Both the position numbers and the translations under genes were made by a program. The notes under the pieces are model-generated. The model saw only the letters and a list, made by a program, of their open reading frames with translations. It did not search any database and was not told where the DNA came from. Below are positions 49,489 through 57,988 of a stretch of DNA of 64,000 nt, piece after piece (position 1 is the first letter of the stretch; every line of letters begins with the position of its first letter). The stretch spans positions 62,001-126,000 of the forward strand of contig NZ_FOKZ01000011.1 of the NCBI RefSeq assembly GCF_900112285.1. Direction: 5' to 3'. This DNA comes from Polaromonas sp. OV174. GTDB taxonomy: Bacteria; Pseudomonadota; Gammaproteobacteria; Burkholderiales; Burkholderiaceae_C.

Positions 49489-51643
49489 GATTGGTCAAGT
49501 CTTCAATCTAACGTCTCCTGTAAGCAAAGCAACTGGGCTCGTTCGAGTCGTGGGCGCAGATGTGAGGCTGGGAGTTGCGCTGGTTCTCCTCGATAAAGCC
49601 CGCGCCAGTGACCCGATCACCGTCAAATACGACAGGTGGATCGACTTGGTCGAGGTCGGGTCAGCAAGCGCTGCTCCAGATCCCTACATAGGTCTGACCA
49701 AACCGCCGCAATTGAGCGATCCAGTCAAAAAACGGATGACGCTTGTGGAATCCGCGGTTGCGGAGCTTCTAAACGTACGGGAACTGATTTTCTTTCCGAG
49801 CCGCGGCAACGAACTCTTCGAGAAGTTATCGATAAAAAGCGACGTCAGCAAAGACACCGTGCGCCGGTGGTGGAACGAATACCTGCGCTGTGGCACAACC
49901 GCAGCGATGTGCCGCACGTACACAAGGAATTCGACCCAAGATACCGCGGGAGGAAAGCGCGGCCGAAAGCCGCATGACCCCGCCTACAACAGCGGCGTCG
50001 CCCGGCACAACGTTCAAGAGACGCTCGAGTCCTGTTACGTCGCACTCGTCGTTACGCGGAAATTGAGTTTGTGGAGCGCCTATTCCGAGATGCTGCAAAC
50101 TAAGTTCGACATTCCCGAAGAAATTTTCAGTCGAGCTGGAAAAGGTCTCCTTCGAACCCCTGAACTGATTGCAAAGTATCCGCACCCATCATTTCGACAG
50201 TTCGATTACGCGGGCCGTGTCTACTGGAAAAAGCACCCGCCCGCCGACAAACCACCTGCACGAGGTAGCCGGGGAAAGGTCGTGGATGAAGCCTTCGCAC
50301 CCGGTGATTTTGAAATCGACGGTACAAAAATACAAATTCAGTTGGTGTCTCGATACACGCGATCGCAGCTGGTTGGTGTGCCATGCGTTTACCTGATCAT
50401 TGACAAGTTTTCTACAGCCATCTGCGGATACGCCATCTCACTAGACAATTTTAGTTGGGCGGCCGCAGCGCTCGCATTGGACAACTGCTTCTCGGACAAA
50501 GAAGCGATATTTTCTCGCTTGGGCCTTTCCTACATTTCATCGGATTGGCCGGTTAATCATCTGCCCAGATCACTGACGGCAGACCGCGCCGAGTTGGTGA
50601 GCGACATGGGTCAGCGATTTCCCATCTCAGGCATCCCGGTCAAAGTTACGCCCTCAATGTGTCCGATTGCCAAAGGCACCGTTGAAGGAACGCACTCCCA
50701 CGTCAAACATTTTAAGAAAGATGAAATAGATCTGCCGGGTCTTTTTGTGAAATTCAGGCAACGGAGGGAGGCTGATGGGAAAAAAGATGCTGCTCTAACC
50801 CTTGAGGAATTTGAGTTCATTTTGGTTGAGATCATCATGAGCCTCAATCGAAGTCCAGTGCGGTCGGGGCGCTTGCCATTGGAGGTACTCGACGCTGACC
50901 GTGAGGCCGTGACCCGTATAGGACTTTACGCGTGGGGGCTCGAAAACCGCCCAGGATTCACCCGCGAAGTACCACCGAATTTCGCGCACGATTTTCTTTT
51001 GACCCACGGTACGGGATCGTCGCACAAGCTTGGCATTTTGTACGACGGCGAAATCTACAGATCAGATGTCCTGCAGACCAGCGCTTGGGTTGCGGCAGTG
51101 AGCAAAGGCACGGTGAAAATCGACGTTGTCTATCACAACAACAACGGCGGAGTGATTTACTTCAAGCACGCCGACAACTGGCAGACGGCGTACCTTTACA
51201 GCATTGACTTCCCTCACGGTGAAGAGGCCGCGAGTCACGGAATTTCATTTTCAGAACTTAAAGAGATCCGAGGCAGCAAGAAACGAGCAATCGACCAAGC
51301 AAACCTTGATCGTCAAAGAATCGACAAGCCCAAGCTGGCACAAATTCAGCACATCACCAAGGAAGCTCGCAGCGCTCGCCGGGCCTCTGACCGAATCAAC
51401 AAAGAGGCCAAGATTGTGCCGTTGCCGACCATCGAGGCCAGACGTATTGAGCGCACTGCCAACCGCGCTGCCGAATCGGCCGCTTTTTCCGCGGCGGTCA
51501 TCGCGCCCCTCACTGTCGTTGGGTCCGCCACCACGAAAGACGAATCGTCCAGGTCGGCCGGCACCCAAAAAACGAAGGCTCCGGAAATCAGGCCAGCAAA
51601 CCCAGATGCCTTTACGGTCATGGATTTGTGGGACGAAGAGTAA
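49475..51643 (+). CDS. tnsB: TnsB-family DDE transposase
   Basis: This 722-residue protein has N-terminal DNA-binding HTH domains (SKDTVRRWWNEYL) and an integrase-type catalytic core. Candidate catalytic residues are Asp in DFEIDGTKIQ, Asp in SLTADRAELVSD and Glu in KGTVEGTHSHVK. It ends in a Lys/Arg-rich tail that probably contacts TnsC. It binds the end repeats and joins the 3' ends to target DNA. It overlaps tnsA by 14 bp; an ATG at 49481 is also possible. Confidence 0.9.
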   Translation: MPMFKIGQVFNLTSPVSKATGLVRVVGADVRLGVALVLLDKARASDPITVKYDRWIDLVEVGSASAAPDPYIGLTKPPQLSDPVKKRMTLVESAVAELLNVRELIFFPSRGNELFEKLSIKSDVSKDTVRRWWNEYLRCGTTAAMCRTYTRNSTQDTAGGKRGRKPHDPAYNSGVARHNVQETLESCYVALVVTRKLSLWSAYSEMLQTKFDIPEEIFSRAGKGLLRTPELIAKYPHPSFRQFDYAGRVYWKKHPPADKPPARGSRGKVVDEAFAPGDFEIDGTKIQIQLVSRYTRSQLVGVPCVYLIIDKFSTAICGYAISLDNFSWAAAALALDNCFSDKEAIFSRLGLSYISSDWPVNHLPRSLTADRAELVSDMGQRFPISGIPVKVTPSMCPIAKGTVEGTHSHVKHFKKDEIDLPGLFVKFRQRREADGKKDAALTLEEFEFILVEIIMSLNRSPVRSGRLPLEVLDADREAVTRIGLYAWGLENRPGFTREVPPNFAHDFLLTHGTGSSHKLGILYDGEIYRSDVLQTSAWVAAVSKGTVKIDVVYHNNNGGVIYFKHADNWQTAYLYSIDFPHGEEAASHGISFSELKEIRGSKKRAIDQANLDRQRIDKPKLAQIQHITKEARSARRASDRINKEAKIVPLPTIEARRIERTANRAAESAAFSAAVIAPLTVVGSATTKDESSRSAGTQKTKAPEIRPANPDAFTVMDLWDEE

Positions 51644-51659
51644 TTAAAGCGAGTTGACG

Positions 51660-53045
51660 ATGTACACAAGCTATGAGCGTGCCACGTACCGAGCGAACCC
51701 TCTCATCAGTGCTTTGCGGCCAATCCCTGACTCCGACAGGGCTGCAGCCAAAAGGCTGATTTTGAAGCCTAAGTTCGACGAGAGTGAGCGGGAGCATGAC
51801 ACCCAGCTGAGGATCGGCTACCTCACCCAGCTTAGAAACTTCTTCGTGCCCTCGCTGGAGCACCTCGACGTTTACCAGACGCTCGCAGCCGAGATCATGG
51901 CCGGTTACGAGACTCGCAACCCCCTTACTCCTGAAGGTCAAGCGATGCTGTACGGAACTGCGGCTCCTGGGCACTCGGCGCAGTCCTCTGCGCGTATCTC
52001 GGTGGTCACCGGTCTTTCGGGCATGGGCAAATCGGCACTGGTGTCGCGCATCCTTGCTGCCATTGGCGAGTTGACAATCCGGCACACGTCGTTTCAGGGC
52101 ATCCCTTTTCCAGAAACGCAGCTGCTTTACCTCCGAAGAAACATACCCCACCGCTGCACACCCAAAGATCTGTGCGCTTCGTTTGGCAGTGCAGCCGACC
52201 TCGCACTCGCGATTCCGAAGTACGCGTCGATGTTTGCACGCGGCAACGCCAACACACGTCAGTTGCTTCAAGCACTTCGTACCATCATCGTAAATCACCA
52301 CGTGGGCTGCCTCATACTCGATGAATTCCAGAATTTGAGACTCGTCGGAATCGGCGCAGATGCAGTTATTTCGATGCTCATCAATTTGTGCGACGAATTT
52401 CAGATCCCTATCTTCATCGTCGGCACGTACGCAACCTTCGACCTGGCACAACGCAGCCCGGACCTTGCACGTCGCATCGGCCATCGGTTCTACGACATGG
52501 CAAGACCGAAAAGCGCAGACAGTCAATCTTGGCAAGACCTCTGTGCCACGGTCTGGAAAAACCAATGGGTGAAGGACCCGAAACCATTCGATAGCAAGTA
52601 TTCGGACGCACTCTATCAATGCAGCCAGGGAGTCACGGGCATCATGCTGTCCATTTTCGAAGCGGCACAGATCATCGCCATGCGCGACAAAGGCGATGAC
52701 CGCGAAAGCGTGACTGAGAAGACCATCGCTCAGGCTTACGAGCAGCGTGGCAAAGCGGTGCGTCCTTTGATCGAAATCCTCAAGGCCAACGATCCTCGGC
52801 TGGTGTCCAACTACGAGGCGCTGTACGCCATGAACCTGAACCCGACTGCATCCCAGGACGTCACCCCGCGGCGTGTAAGCATCCCGAAGCTTGGTGGCAT
52901 TGACGTCGCCCAGCTTGACCCAACGGTGCCTAAGCGCCGGGCTCGGTCGGGCGCTGACAAAGCAGCCGCTGCGCCAGACTCGATTGGCGGTCGCGTTGTC
53001 GACGACGTCGCAACGCCGACTGAAGTGCTCGACGCCCTCGGCTGA
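51660..53045 (+). CDS. tnsC: TnsC-family AAA+ ATPase
   Basis: The protein is about 461 residues. Walker A is TGLSGMGKSALV and Walker B is CLILDEFQNL, with an Arg-rich sensor region (RSPDLARRIGHRF). TnsC links TniQ/TnsD at the target to the TnsAB transposase. The ATG at 51660 is preferred over a TTG two codons earlier. The C-terminal 60 residues are basic and Ala-rich. Confidence 0.9.
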   Translation: MYTSYERATYRANPLISALRPIPDSDRAAAKRLILKPKFDESEREHDTQLRIGYLTQLRNFFVPSLEHLDVYQTLAAEIMAGYETRNPLTPEGQAMLYGTAAPGHSAQSSARISVVTGLSGMGKSALVSRILAAIGELTIRHTSFQGIPFPETQLLYLRRNIPHRCTPKDLCASFGSAADLALAIPKYASMFARGNANTRQLLQALRTIIVNHHVGCLILDEFQNLRLVGIGADAVISMLINLCDEFQIPIFIVGTYATFDLAQRSPDLARRIGHRFYDMARPKSADSQSWQDLCATVWKNQWVKDPKPFDSKYSDALYQCSQGVTGIMLSIFEAAQIIAMRDKGDDRESVTEKTIAQAYEQRGKAVRPLIEILKANDPRLVSNYEALYAMNLNPTASQDVTPRRVSIPKLGGIDVAQLDPTVPKRRARSGADKAAAAPDSIGGRVVDDVATPTEVLDALG

Positions 53046-53058
53046 TCAGGCGCTCGCA

Positions 53059-55017
53059 ATGAAGAAGCTTTCGCCTGTTGCTCATCGAAGATTGGACTTT
53101 TTCCCAACGCCGGTTCCAGATGAATCGGTGACGTCCGTCCTGTCGCGGTATGTGGCCCGTTCGCCGGGAGGCGCGCGAAACGTTCTCAGATCACTCGGCT
53201 TGCCAAATCTGCGGCCCGACAATCCGATGCCGCCGATAGCCCCCTTTCTTTCCTTGCTCCCCCTTGGGCACCCATGGGTCAGCGTGCGTGATGTGCTTGC
53301 AACTCACACAATAGTCCCTTCCCTGCTCTTCTTTACGGCGACCGATGCCCGGGAGAAGGTTCTTTCCAAGCTTGCGGTTGCGGCACGAAACGACCCTTTC
53401 CTGATGCTTGGACTGGCGTTGAGAAAAGACTTTTCGGCGATGCGAATGGGGCTGAAGTATTGCCCGGACTGCGTCCGCGATTCGCTTGCGAAGAACGGCT
53501 TTGGCTGCTATCTGCGTCATCACCAGCTTCCGTACGTCCTGGTTTGTGAAATCCATGAGCGGCCCTTGGTCGCCGGCTGCAAGGTTTGCGGCCATGGGGA
53601 TCCACAGAAGGGGGCATGGCACATGGCCTCCCGCTGCGATTGCCAGCAACCTACGCCCTACCTGACCGTGCCTGAGGGGGGGGTGCCTGACGACTGCTTG
53701 CAAAGCCTTGTGTGGATCGCGAAACAGTCTGGAACGACCATGCGTGCATCGACGCCGCCCGCGAACCCTGTGATTGCCCTTCGGGAGCGCCTCAGGGCGA
53801 CAGGCTTTGGCGGTGCAAGGTCCGGCCTTTCAGTAAAACTGCTTTCCGACGGGCTGAGGTCTCGCTTTGGGACAACAGCGCTGAAACTACTGGGCGCCGC
53901 GGACTCAGACGAGGAACTTCTACGGTGGACGTCGAGAATCCTGGGCATCAACAACGGCAGCACAATCAAGGACGTGGGCCGGCTGCTTTGCTTGACCGGG
54001 CTGTGCTGTTCAAGCGTCAGCAATCTGGAAACCGAACTCGATTCCGGGTCGCATTCTGCGTTGGTCAAACAAGCTGAACCCAAAGGCTACTCTGCCCCCC
54101 CCCTGCTCCGTCGCGAATCAACAAGTGCAGAGGTCGTCAGGAGAACGCTCGAGGAGTCGCGCCATCGCATCAGCAGGGCGGCGGCCCGACTTGGGGTGTC
54201 GCCTGCGACACTTGCGACCGACGCCGTGCGGCACGGCATCCGCGTTCCGCTGCAAGCGTCCCTGTGTGCGAAATTGGGGGCTTCGAAACTGGACCAGATC
54301 AGGCAGCGTCTTCGGGCAGGTGTTCCGAAAAAGACCATCGAAATGGACCTCAACATTTCCGATTGGACTCGGCGACTCATCGAGCTGGATGATTTGTCGC
54401 TGATCGACCAGCATCGGCAATCTACGGTTGATTCTCTCCGCAAGCGTCATCGAAGCGCGATCGAAGCTTTCATGGCGGTTAACCGCGATGCTGGGCGATG
54501 GGATGTGGCACAACAATTCGCCGGCCCATATGACTGGCTCTATACATTTGACGGCGTTTGGCTCTCGGAAACCGTCCAGCGAAAGCCCCTCCCCTCGCAG
54601 CGGTCGACGCGCGCCATTCGAGGAGACTGGCCGGCGATCGATCAAAACCTCAGCATTCGTGCTGAAGATTTCGTGGCCGGCTGTCGAGCATCTGACGTCA
54701 GGCCTCAACGCATCACGAAATACCGCATCCTCAAGGGCATCGGCTTTCTGCAAATGTTAACGGCGGACAAGGTGGCCCGTTTGCCTCAGCTGGTCGAGAC
54801 CCTTGATAGGCTGGTCGACTCCGACGACTCGTACATCGAGCGGCGGTTGCAATGGGCGATGGCGGGATACCGAAGAACCGGACACGAGCTGTCGATGAAT
54901 CGGTTTCGTCGTCTGATTGCATGGGGCGCGCCCACAGTTTCCGCGCACCGAGATCGGATCATGAAACTCGCCGTGGAACTTGGCGTCCCGGTGGACGTGC
55001 GTTCATTGTTCGCTTAG
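53059..55017 (+). CDS. tniQ: Long TniQ/TnsD-type target selector
   Basis: This 652-residue protein has the TniQ N-terminal domain (FFPTPVPDESVTSVLSRYVAR) and a zinc-finger region with CPDCV, CEIHERPL, CKVCG and CDC. Several HTH-like segments follow (RISRAAARLGVSPATLA). This length is that of TnsD-like proteins, which read a fixed chromosomal site, rather than short TniQ of CRISPR-guided elements. The target read may be the start of ssb; this is inferred from the insertion point only. Confidence 0.85.
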   Translation: MKKLSPVAHRRLDFFPTPVPDESVTSVLSRYVARSPGGARNVLRSLGLPNLRPDNPMPPIAPFLSLLPLGHPWVSVRDVLATHTIVPSLLFFTATDAREKVLSKLAVAARNDPFLMLGLALRKDFSAMRMGLKYCPDCVRDSLAKNGFGCYLRHHQLPYVLVCEIHERPLVAGCKVCGHGDPQKGAWHMASRCDCQQPTPYLTVPEGGVPDDCLQSLVWIAKQSGTTMRASTPPANPVIALRERLRATGFGGARSGLSVKLLSDGLRSRFGTTALKLLGAADSDEELLRWTSRILGINNGSTIKDVGRLLCLTGLCCSSVSNLETELDSGSHSALVKQAEPKGYSAPPLLRRESTSAEVVRRTLEESRHRISRAAARLGVSPATLATDAVRHGIRVPLQASLCAKLGASKLDQIRQRLRAGVPKKTIEMDLNISDWTRRLIELDDLSLIDQHRQSTVDSLRKRHRSAIEAFMAVNRDAGRWDVAQQFAGPYDWLYTFDGVWLSETVQRKPLPSQRSTRAIRGDWPAIDQNLSIRAEDFVAGCRASDVRPQRITKYRILKGIGFLQMLTADKVARLPQLVETLDRLVDSDDSYIERRLQWAMAGYRRTGHELSMNRFRRLIAWGAPTVSAHRDRIMKLAVELGVPVDVRSLFA

Positions 55018-55072
55018 AAAAAACCCAGCGCTTCTACGTGGGAAGGCTTCAAGGGCCTGTTCCACTACGAGC

Positions 55073-55432
55073 GTCAACCGCCATGACTCGGTGGTCTTCG
55101 AGGCGTTGATCGATGCCCTGCCTGCCGTGGGCGGCAAGCCAGGCCGGCCGCACCGCTGGCCCGGCAAGCTGCATGCGGACAAGGGCTACGACTTCGCACG
55201 GTGCCGCGCTCACCTCAAGCGCCGCGGTATTCAGGATCGTATCGCCCGTAGGGGCATCGAGCGCAATGACCGGCTCGGGCGGCATCGGTGGGTGGTTGAA
55301 CGCACTCACGCTTGGCTGACAGCCTTCGGCAAGCTGCGTACCCGCTTTGAGCGCCGCATCGACATTCATACGGCTCTGCTTTCCCTAGCTTGTTGCGTCA
55401 TCTGCGTCCGAAGGCTTTTGCCGTTTTGTTAG
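55073..55432 (+). pseudogene. IS5-family transposase, C-terminal remnant
   Basis: About 119 residues are readable from VNRHDSVVFEAL to a stop at 55432. They include ADKGYDF (second catalytic Asp) and WVVERTHAWL (catalytic Glu) of the IS5 DDE domain. The N-terminal half with the first Asp is missing; tniQ ends only 55 bp upstream. It is a dead insertion sequence. Confidence 0.85.
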
Positions 55433-55486
55433 CTGCTCTAAACGACAAGTTGGGAGAGAGCCCGGTGGCGTGGGCGTGAAAAGCTC

Positions 55487-56053
55487 TTAACCCGTTTTGG
55501 AACGCGCATGTACCAGCGCCGCAGCCTTCACATCCATGTATGCCGCCCGCAGTGCTAATGCATCGGCCAACGCATGGTGACGCTTGAGCCCACGACCACC
55601 GCGCTTCCCGAGTTCCCGAAAACATTCCTCCGCAGCCAGCTCGCCGTCGATAGTGCCGGTGATGGAATTCACATTCACAGGAATGACGGCATCCCGCACT
55701 TGGTCCCAAATTCCCGATTCCCGAACTGCGCATTCCAACAATTCGTAGTCCGTCGAGTAGTCAAATGCGACCTCCACTTTCGTGCCGGCCTCAGCAGCCA
55801 AACCGATAAGCCATTCCCCGGCCCGCCGTCCCATCTCCCACTCGGTGCCAGAGGAACCCGGCACCAGTCCCCACTGATCAAGCACGCAGCCGTGGCGCAC
55901 GAAGTCTGTTGATGCTTTGACGCGAGCTTTTCCAATGCTTGTGGTGAGATCCAATTCAGCGTACAGCTCGCGGCCATCGAGTGCAGCAAGTCCAAGACTG
56001 AGCAATTGCGGTTGCAGGAGATCCGTGAATTCGGTGTCGAGAAAAACTATCAT
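55487..56053 (-). CDS. DEDD-type 3'-5' exonuclease-like protein
   Basis: The protein is about 188 residues from the ATG at 56053. It starts MIVFLDTEFTDL (the DxE motif of the DEDD family) and has AFDYSTDYELL (Asp) and HHALADALALRAAY (HxAxxD, DEDDh-like). It resembles the RNase H-like exoribonuclease (Rv2179c-like) group. It stands alone in opposite direction to the tns operon, among mobile-element remnants, so it is probably cargo. Confidence 0.7.
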   Translation of the reverse strand: MIVFLDTEFTDLLQPQLLSLGLAALDGRELYAELDLTTSIGKARVKASTDFVRHGCVLDQWGLVPGSSGTEWEMGRRAGEWLIGLAAEAGTKVEVAFDYSTDYELLECAVRESGIWDQVRDAVIPVNVNSITGTIDGELAAEECFRELGKRGGRGLKRHHALADALALRAAYMDVKAAALVHARSKTG

Positions 56054-56369
56054 GATGGCTGTTGTATCACGCCGGTCATGAGGAAGCACCTCCTATGGCC
56101 ATCACTCACAGCAGCATGCCCGGAATCTGCACCGAGGCCACCCGAAAGACTGCATGGTCGAGATGCGCACTAGCCGAAGGCCGTATCCCATGCCACGCAC
56201 ACTGACGCGGCTGCATGGCCGGTCTGGTCGGTGGCCCAAAGGAAAGTATGGAAAGTATGGAAAGTATGGAAAGTATGGAAAGTATGGAAAGTATGGAAAG
56301 TATGGAAAGACTCTACCCGCGCGGCGGATCAGAGTAAGCACGTGGCGATCCCATGTTGACCGTTGCCGG
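56054..56369. other. Gene-free stretch with tandem repeat and IS66 end
   Basis: This 316-bp region separates the exonuclease gene from the IS66 remnant. It contains the 9-bp tandem array at 56241-56310 and a likely IS66-family end starting GTAAGCACG at 56334. The rest is unrecognised. Confidence 0.5.
56241..56310 (+). repeat. Tandem array of a 9-bp unit
   Basis: The unit GGAAAGTAT is repeated seven times without error, followed by a partial unit. In translation it gives KYG or FPY repeats, but no gene is supported. A likely slippage hot spot. Confidence 0.95.
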
Positions 56370-56582
56370 TCACCCGGTTATTGATCGGGCGCTCTCAGCC
56401 TGCCAACGATGCGGCAGCAACTCCCCGACCCGGCTGGCCTTGTGCGTTGGCAGCCGCGTGAGCACATCCTTGAGGTAGGCATAGGGGTCATGCCCATTCA
56501 TCCGGGCCGACTGCACCAGGCTCATCACCGCCGCCGCTCGCTGGCCCGCGCGCAAGCTGCCGGCGAACAGCCAGTTGTTTCT
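56334..56582 (-). pseudogene. IS66-family tnpC, 3' fragment and element end
   Basis: The minus strand from 56582 reads RNNWLFAGSLRAGQRAAAV and continues to LLPHRW and a stop at 56370, the typical C-terminus of IS66 transposase. Beyond it, GTAAGCACG at 56334 looks like the IS66 terminal repeat. The upstream part of the same gene lies at 60051-61366, separated by the RIT element. Confidence 0.85.
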
Positions 56583-56584
56583 AT

Positions 56585-56602
56585 CATGCGAAGGTTCGCA
56601 TG
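56585..56602 (+). repeat. Palindrome between IS66 fragment and RIT left repeat
   Basis: CATGCGAA-GG-TTCGCATG is a perfect 8-2-8 palindrome. It belongs neither to the IS66 reading frame nor to the 56-bp repeat, and it has no partner at the right end. Its ATGCGAA core equals the core motif inside the RIT ends, so it may be a recombinase core or crossover site. Confidence 0.7.
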
Positions 56603-56603
56603 A

Positions 56604-56659
56604 CCGGAATAAGGCGAACTCCGCTTTTATGCGAAGTCGGCGCCACGCTGTGGAGTCGG
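56604..56659 (+). repeat. RIT left terminal inverted repeat (56 bp)
   Basis: It begins CCGGAATAAGGCG and ends GTGGAGTCGG, an exact reverse complement of 59995-60050. It contains TTATGCGAAG (56627-56636). A second, inverted copy of that motif follows at 56704-56713, outside the repeat. Confidence 0.97.
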
Positions 56660-56758
56660 TGACGCAACCTGCCTTTGCCACGCCGGTCTGATCACCTGCT
56701 GGACTTCGCATAAGAAGTCGCGTCTCCTGGGGTTCCAACCCCACTTCAGGAGATCGCG

Positions 56759-57988
56759 ATGGACGTCTTCAATGCCCTCACGGAGCTGGCCGCTTCTCGA
56801 CTTCGAGCGAGCGCTTTGGCCCCCTTTGTTCAACCCTTCTGGGACCGGCTGTCTGAGCAGCGGTACTCGCCGGGCACGGTTCGCCAGTACACGAACTGCG
56901 TTGCCCACTTCGCCCACTGGTCAAGACGGCGGCGCTTCGCACTTCAGACGCTCGACCAACACGTTGTTGCCTTCCTCAACGAACACCTGCCTTGCTGCAC
57001 TTGCGCTGCCCCTGTGCAGCGCAGCCGTAACCAGGTCCGCGCGGCTCTGCAGCACTTGAAGGCTGTTGTCTGCGCTTCGGGCGTCCAACAAGATGCCCGC
57101 CAGGGCAGCCTGGTCGATGAACAACTGCTGCGCTTCGACGACTACCTGCTTCACGCCAAGGGGCTCGCTGACAGCACGCGCCTTCGGCGCACGACGATTA
57201 TTCGCGCGTTGCTGTCCTTGACCTCGAACTCGACGACGCCGGTGGCCGAGGAACTGCGGCAATTCCTGGCCCAAGAGCTGTCGCGGGTGAGCGCCGCCAG
57301 CGGCGGCGTTACCGCGACCGCAGTGCGCAGCTACCTGCGCTTCCGTGCCTTCGAGGGCGATCGCGTCGAGCACCTACTGCCGGTGGTCGCTGCGCCGGCA
57401 CATTGGCGTCTTGCACCTTTGCCGCAGACGCTCGCGCCCGACGAGGTCAATCGGCTGCTGGTTGCCTTCCCGGCGGATCTACCGTCGCGCCTGCGCTGTT
57501 ACGCCCTCGTGCGCTGCGTCGTCGACCTCGGACTGCGCAGCAGCGAGGCGATCGCGCTGGAACTCGACGACATCGACTGGGTGACCGGCACAGTTCGCAT
57601 CAGCAGGAGCAAATCGCGACGAGCCGATGTGCTGCCGCTGCCGCAACTCACCGGCGCTGCCATTGCTGACTACGTGCGATCGGAACGCCCCCAGACCACG
57701 AGCCGCCGGGTCTTCGTTCGGCACGTGGCGCCTGTAGATGAACCAGTGGCCGCCGACGTCGTCAGGCGTGCCGTGCGCCAGGCATATCGCCGCGCCGGGT
57801 TGCCGTACACCCGGGTGCACATTCTTCGGCACACGCTGGCCAGCCGGCTTCTAAACACCGGCGGCACGCTCAAGGAGGTCGCCGATGTGCTTCGCCATCG
57901 CGAGCTGGACACCTCACTCATCTACGCCAAGGTCGACTTCGGCCGGCTGGGCGCGGTGGCCATGCCCTGGCCCGGGAGCCGGCCATGA
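56759..57988 (+). CDS. ritA: RIT tyrosine recombinase A
   Basis: This 409-residue protein has a SAM-like N-terminal DNA-binding part (about 20-110) and a catalytic domain with all residues: Arg in LGLRSSEAIAL, Lys in SRSKSRR, HILRH, His in LRHRELD and Tyr in SLIYAKVD. It is the longest of the three. Its stop overlaps ritB by 4 bp (ATGA). Start ATG at 56759 after AGGAGATCGCG. Confidence 0.9.
   Translation: MDVFNALTELAASRLRASALAPFVQPFWDRLSEQRYSPGTVRQYTNCVAHFAHWSRRRRFALQTLDQHVVAFLNEHLPCCTCAAPVQRSRNQVRAALQHLKAVVCASGVQQDARQGSLVDEQLLRFDDYLLHAKGLADSTRLRRTTIIRALLSLTSNSTTPVAEELRQFLAQELSRVSAASGGVTATAVRSYLRFRAFEGDRVEHLLPVVAAPAHWRLAPLPQTLAPDEVNRLLVAFPADLPSRLRCYALVRCVVDLGLRSSEAIALELDDIDWVTGTVRISRSKSRRADVLPLPQLTGAAIADYVRSERPQTTSRRVFVRHVAPVDEPVAADVVRRAVRQAYRRAGLPYTRVHILRHTLASRLLNTGGTLKEVADVLRHRELDTSLIYAKVDFGRLGAVAMPWPGSRP

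Larger units (their letters stand above)
48074..55017 (+). mobile_element. Tn7-like transposon: proximal end and transposition operon
   Basis: The core is an HTH gene, tnsA, tnsB, tnsC and a long tniQ/tnsD, all on the plus strand with overlaps or short gaps, behind an end with four repeats. Both TnsA (cut-and-paste) and a long TniQ are present, so this is Tn7-like rather than Tn5053/Tn402-like. The first base is probably the TGT at 48074 or 48076. The distal end was not found in the window, so the element may continue beyond 55017. Confidence 0.8.

Noticed and set aside
48074..55017. Tn5053/Tn402-type (TniABQR) transposon
   Set aside because: A TnsA-type nuclease gene is present, no serine resolvase is seen, and the TniQ is long; all point to Tn7-like instead.
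56241..56310. CRISPR-like array
   Set aside because: The unit is 9 bp with no spacers; it is a simple tandem repeat. No cas genes are present.
56154..56384. Small protein with KYG repeats
   Set aside because: The frame exists only because the 9-bp repeat is a multiple of three; no ribosome binding site and no homology.
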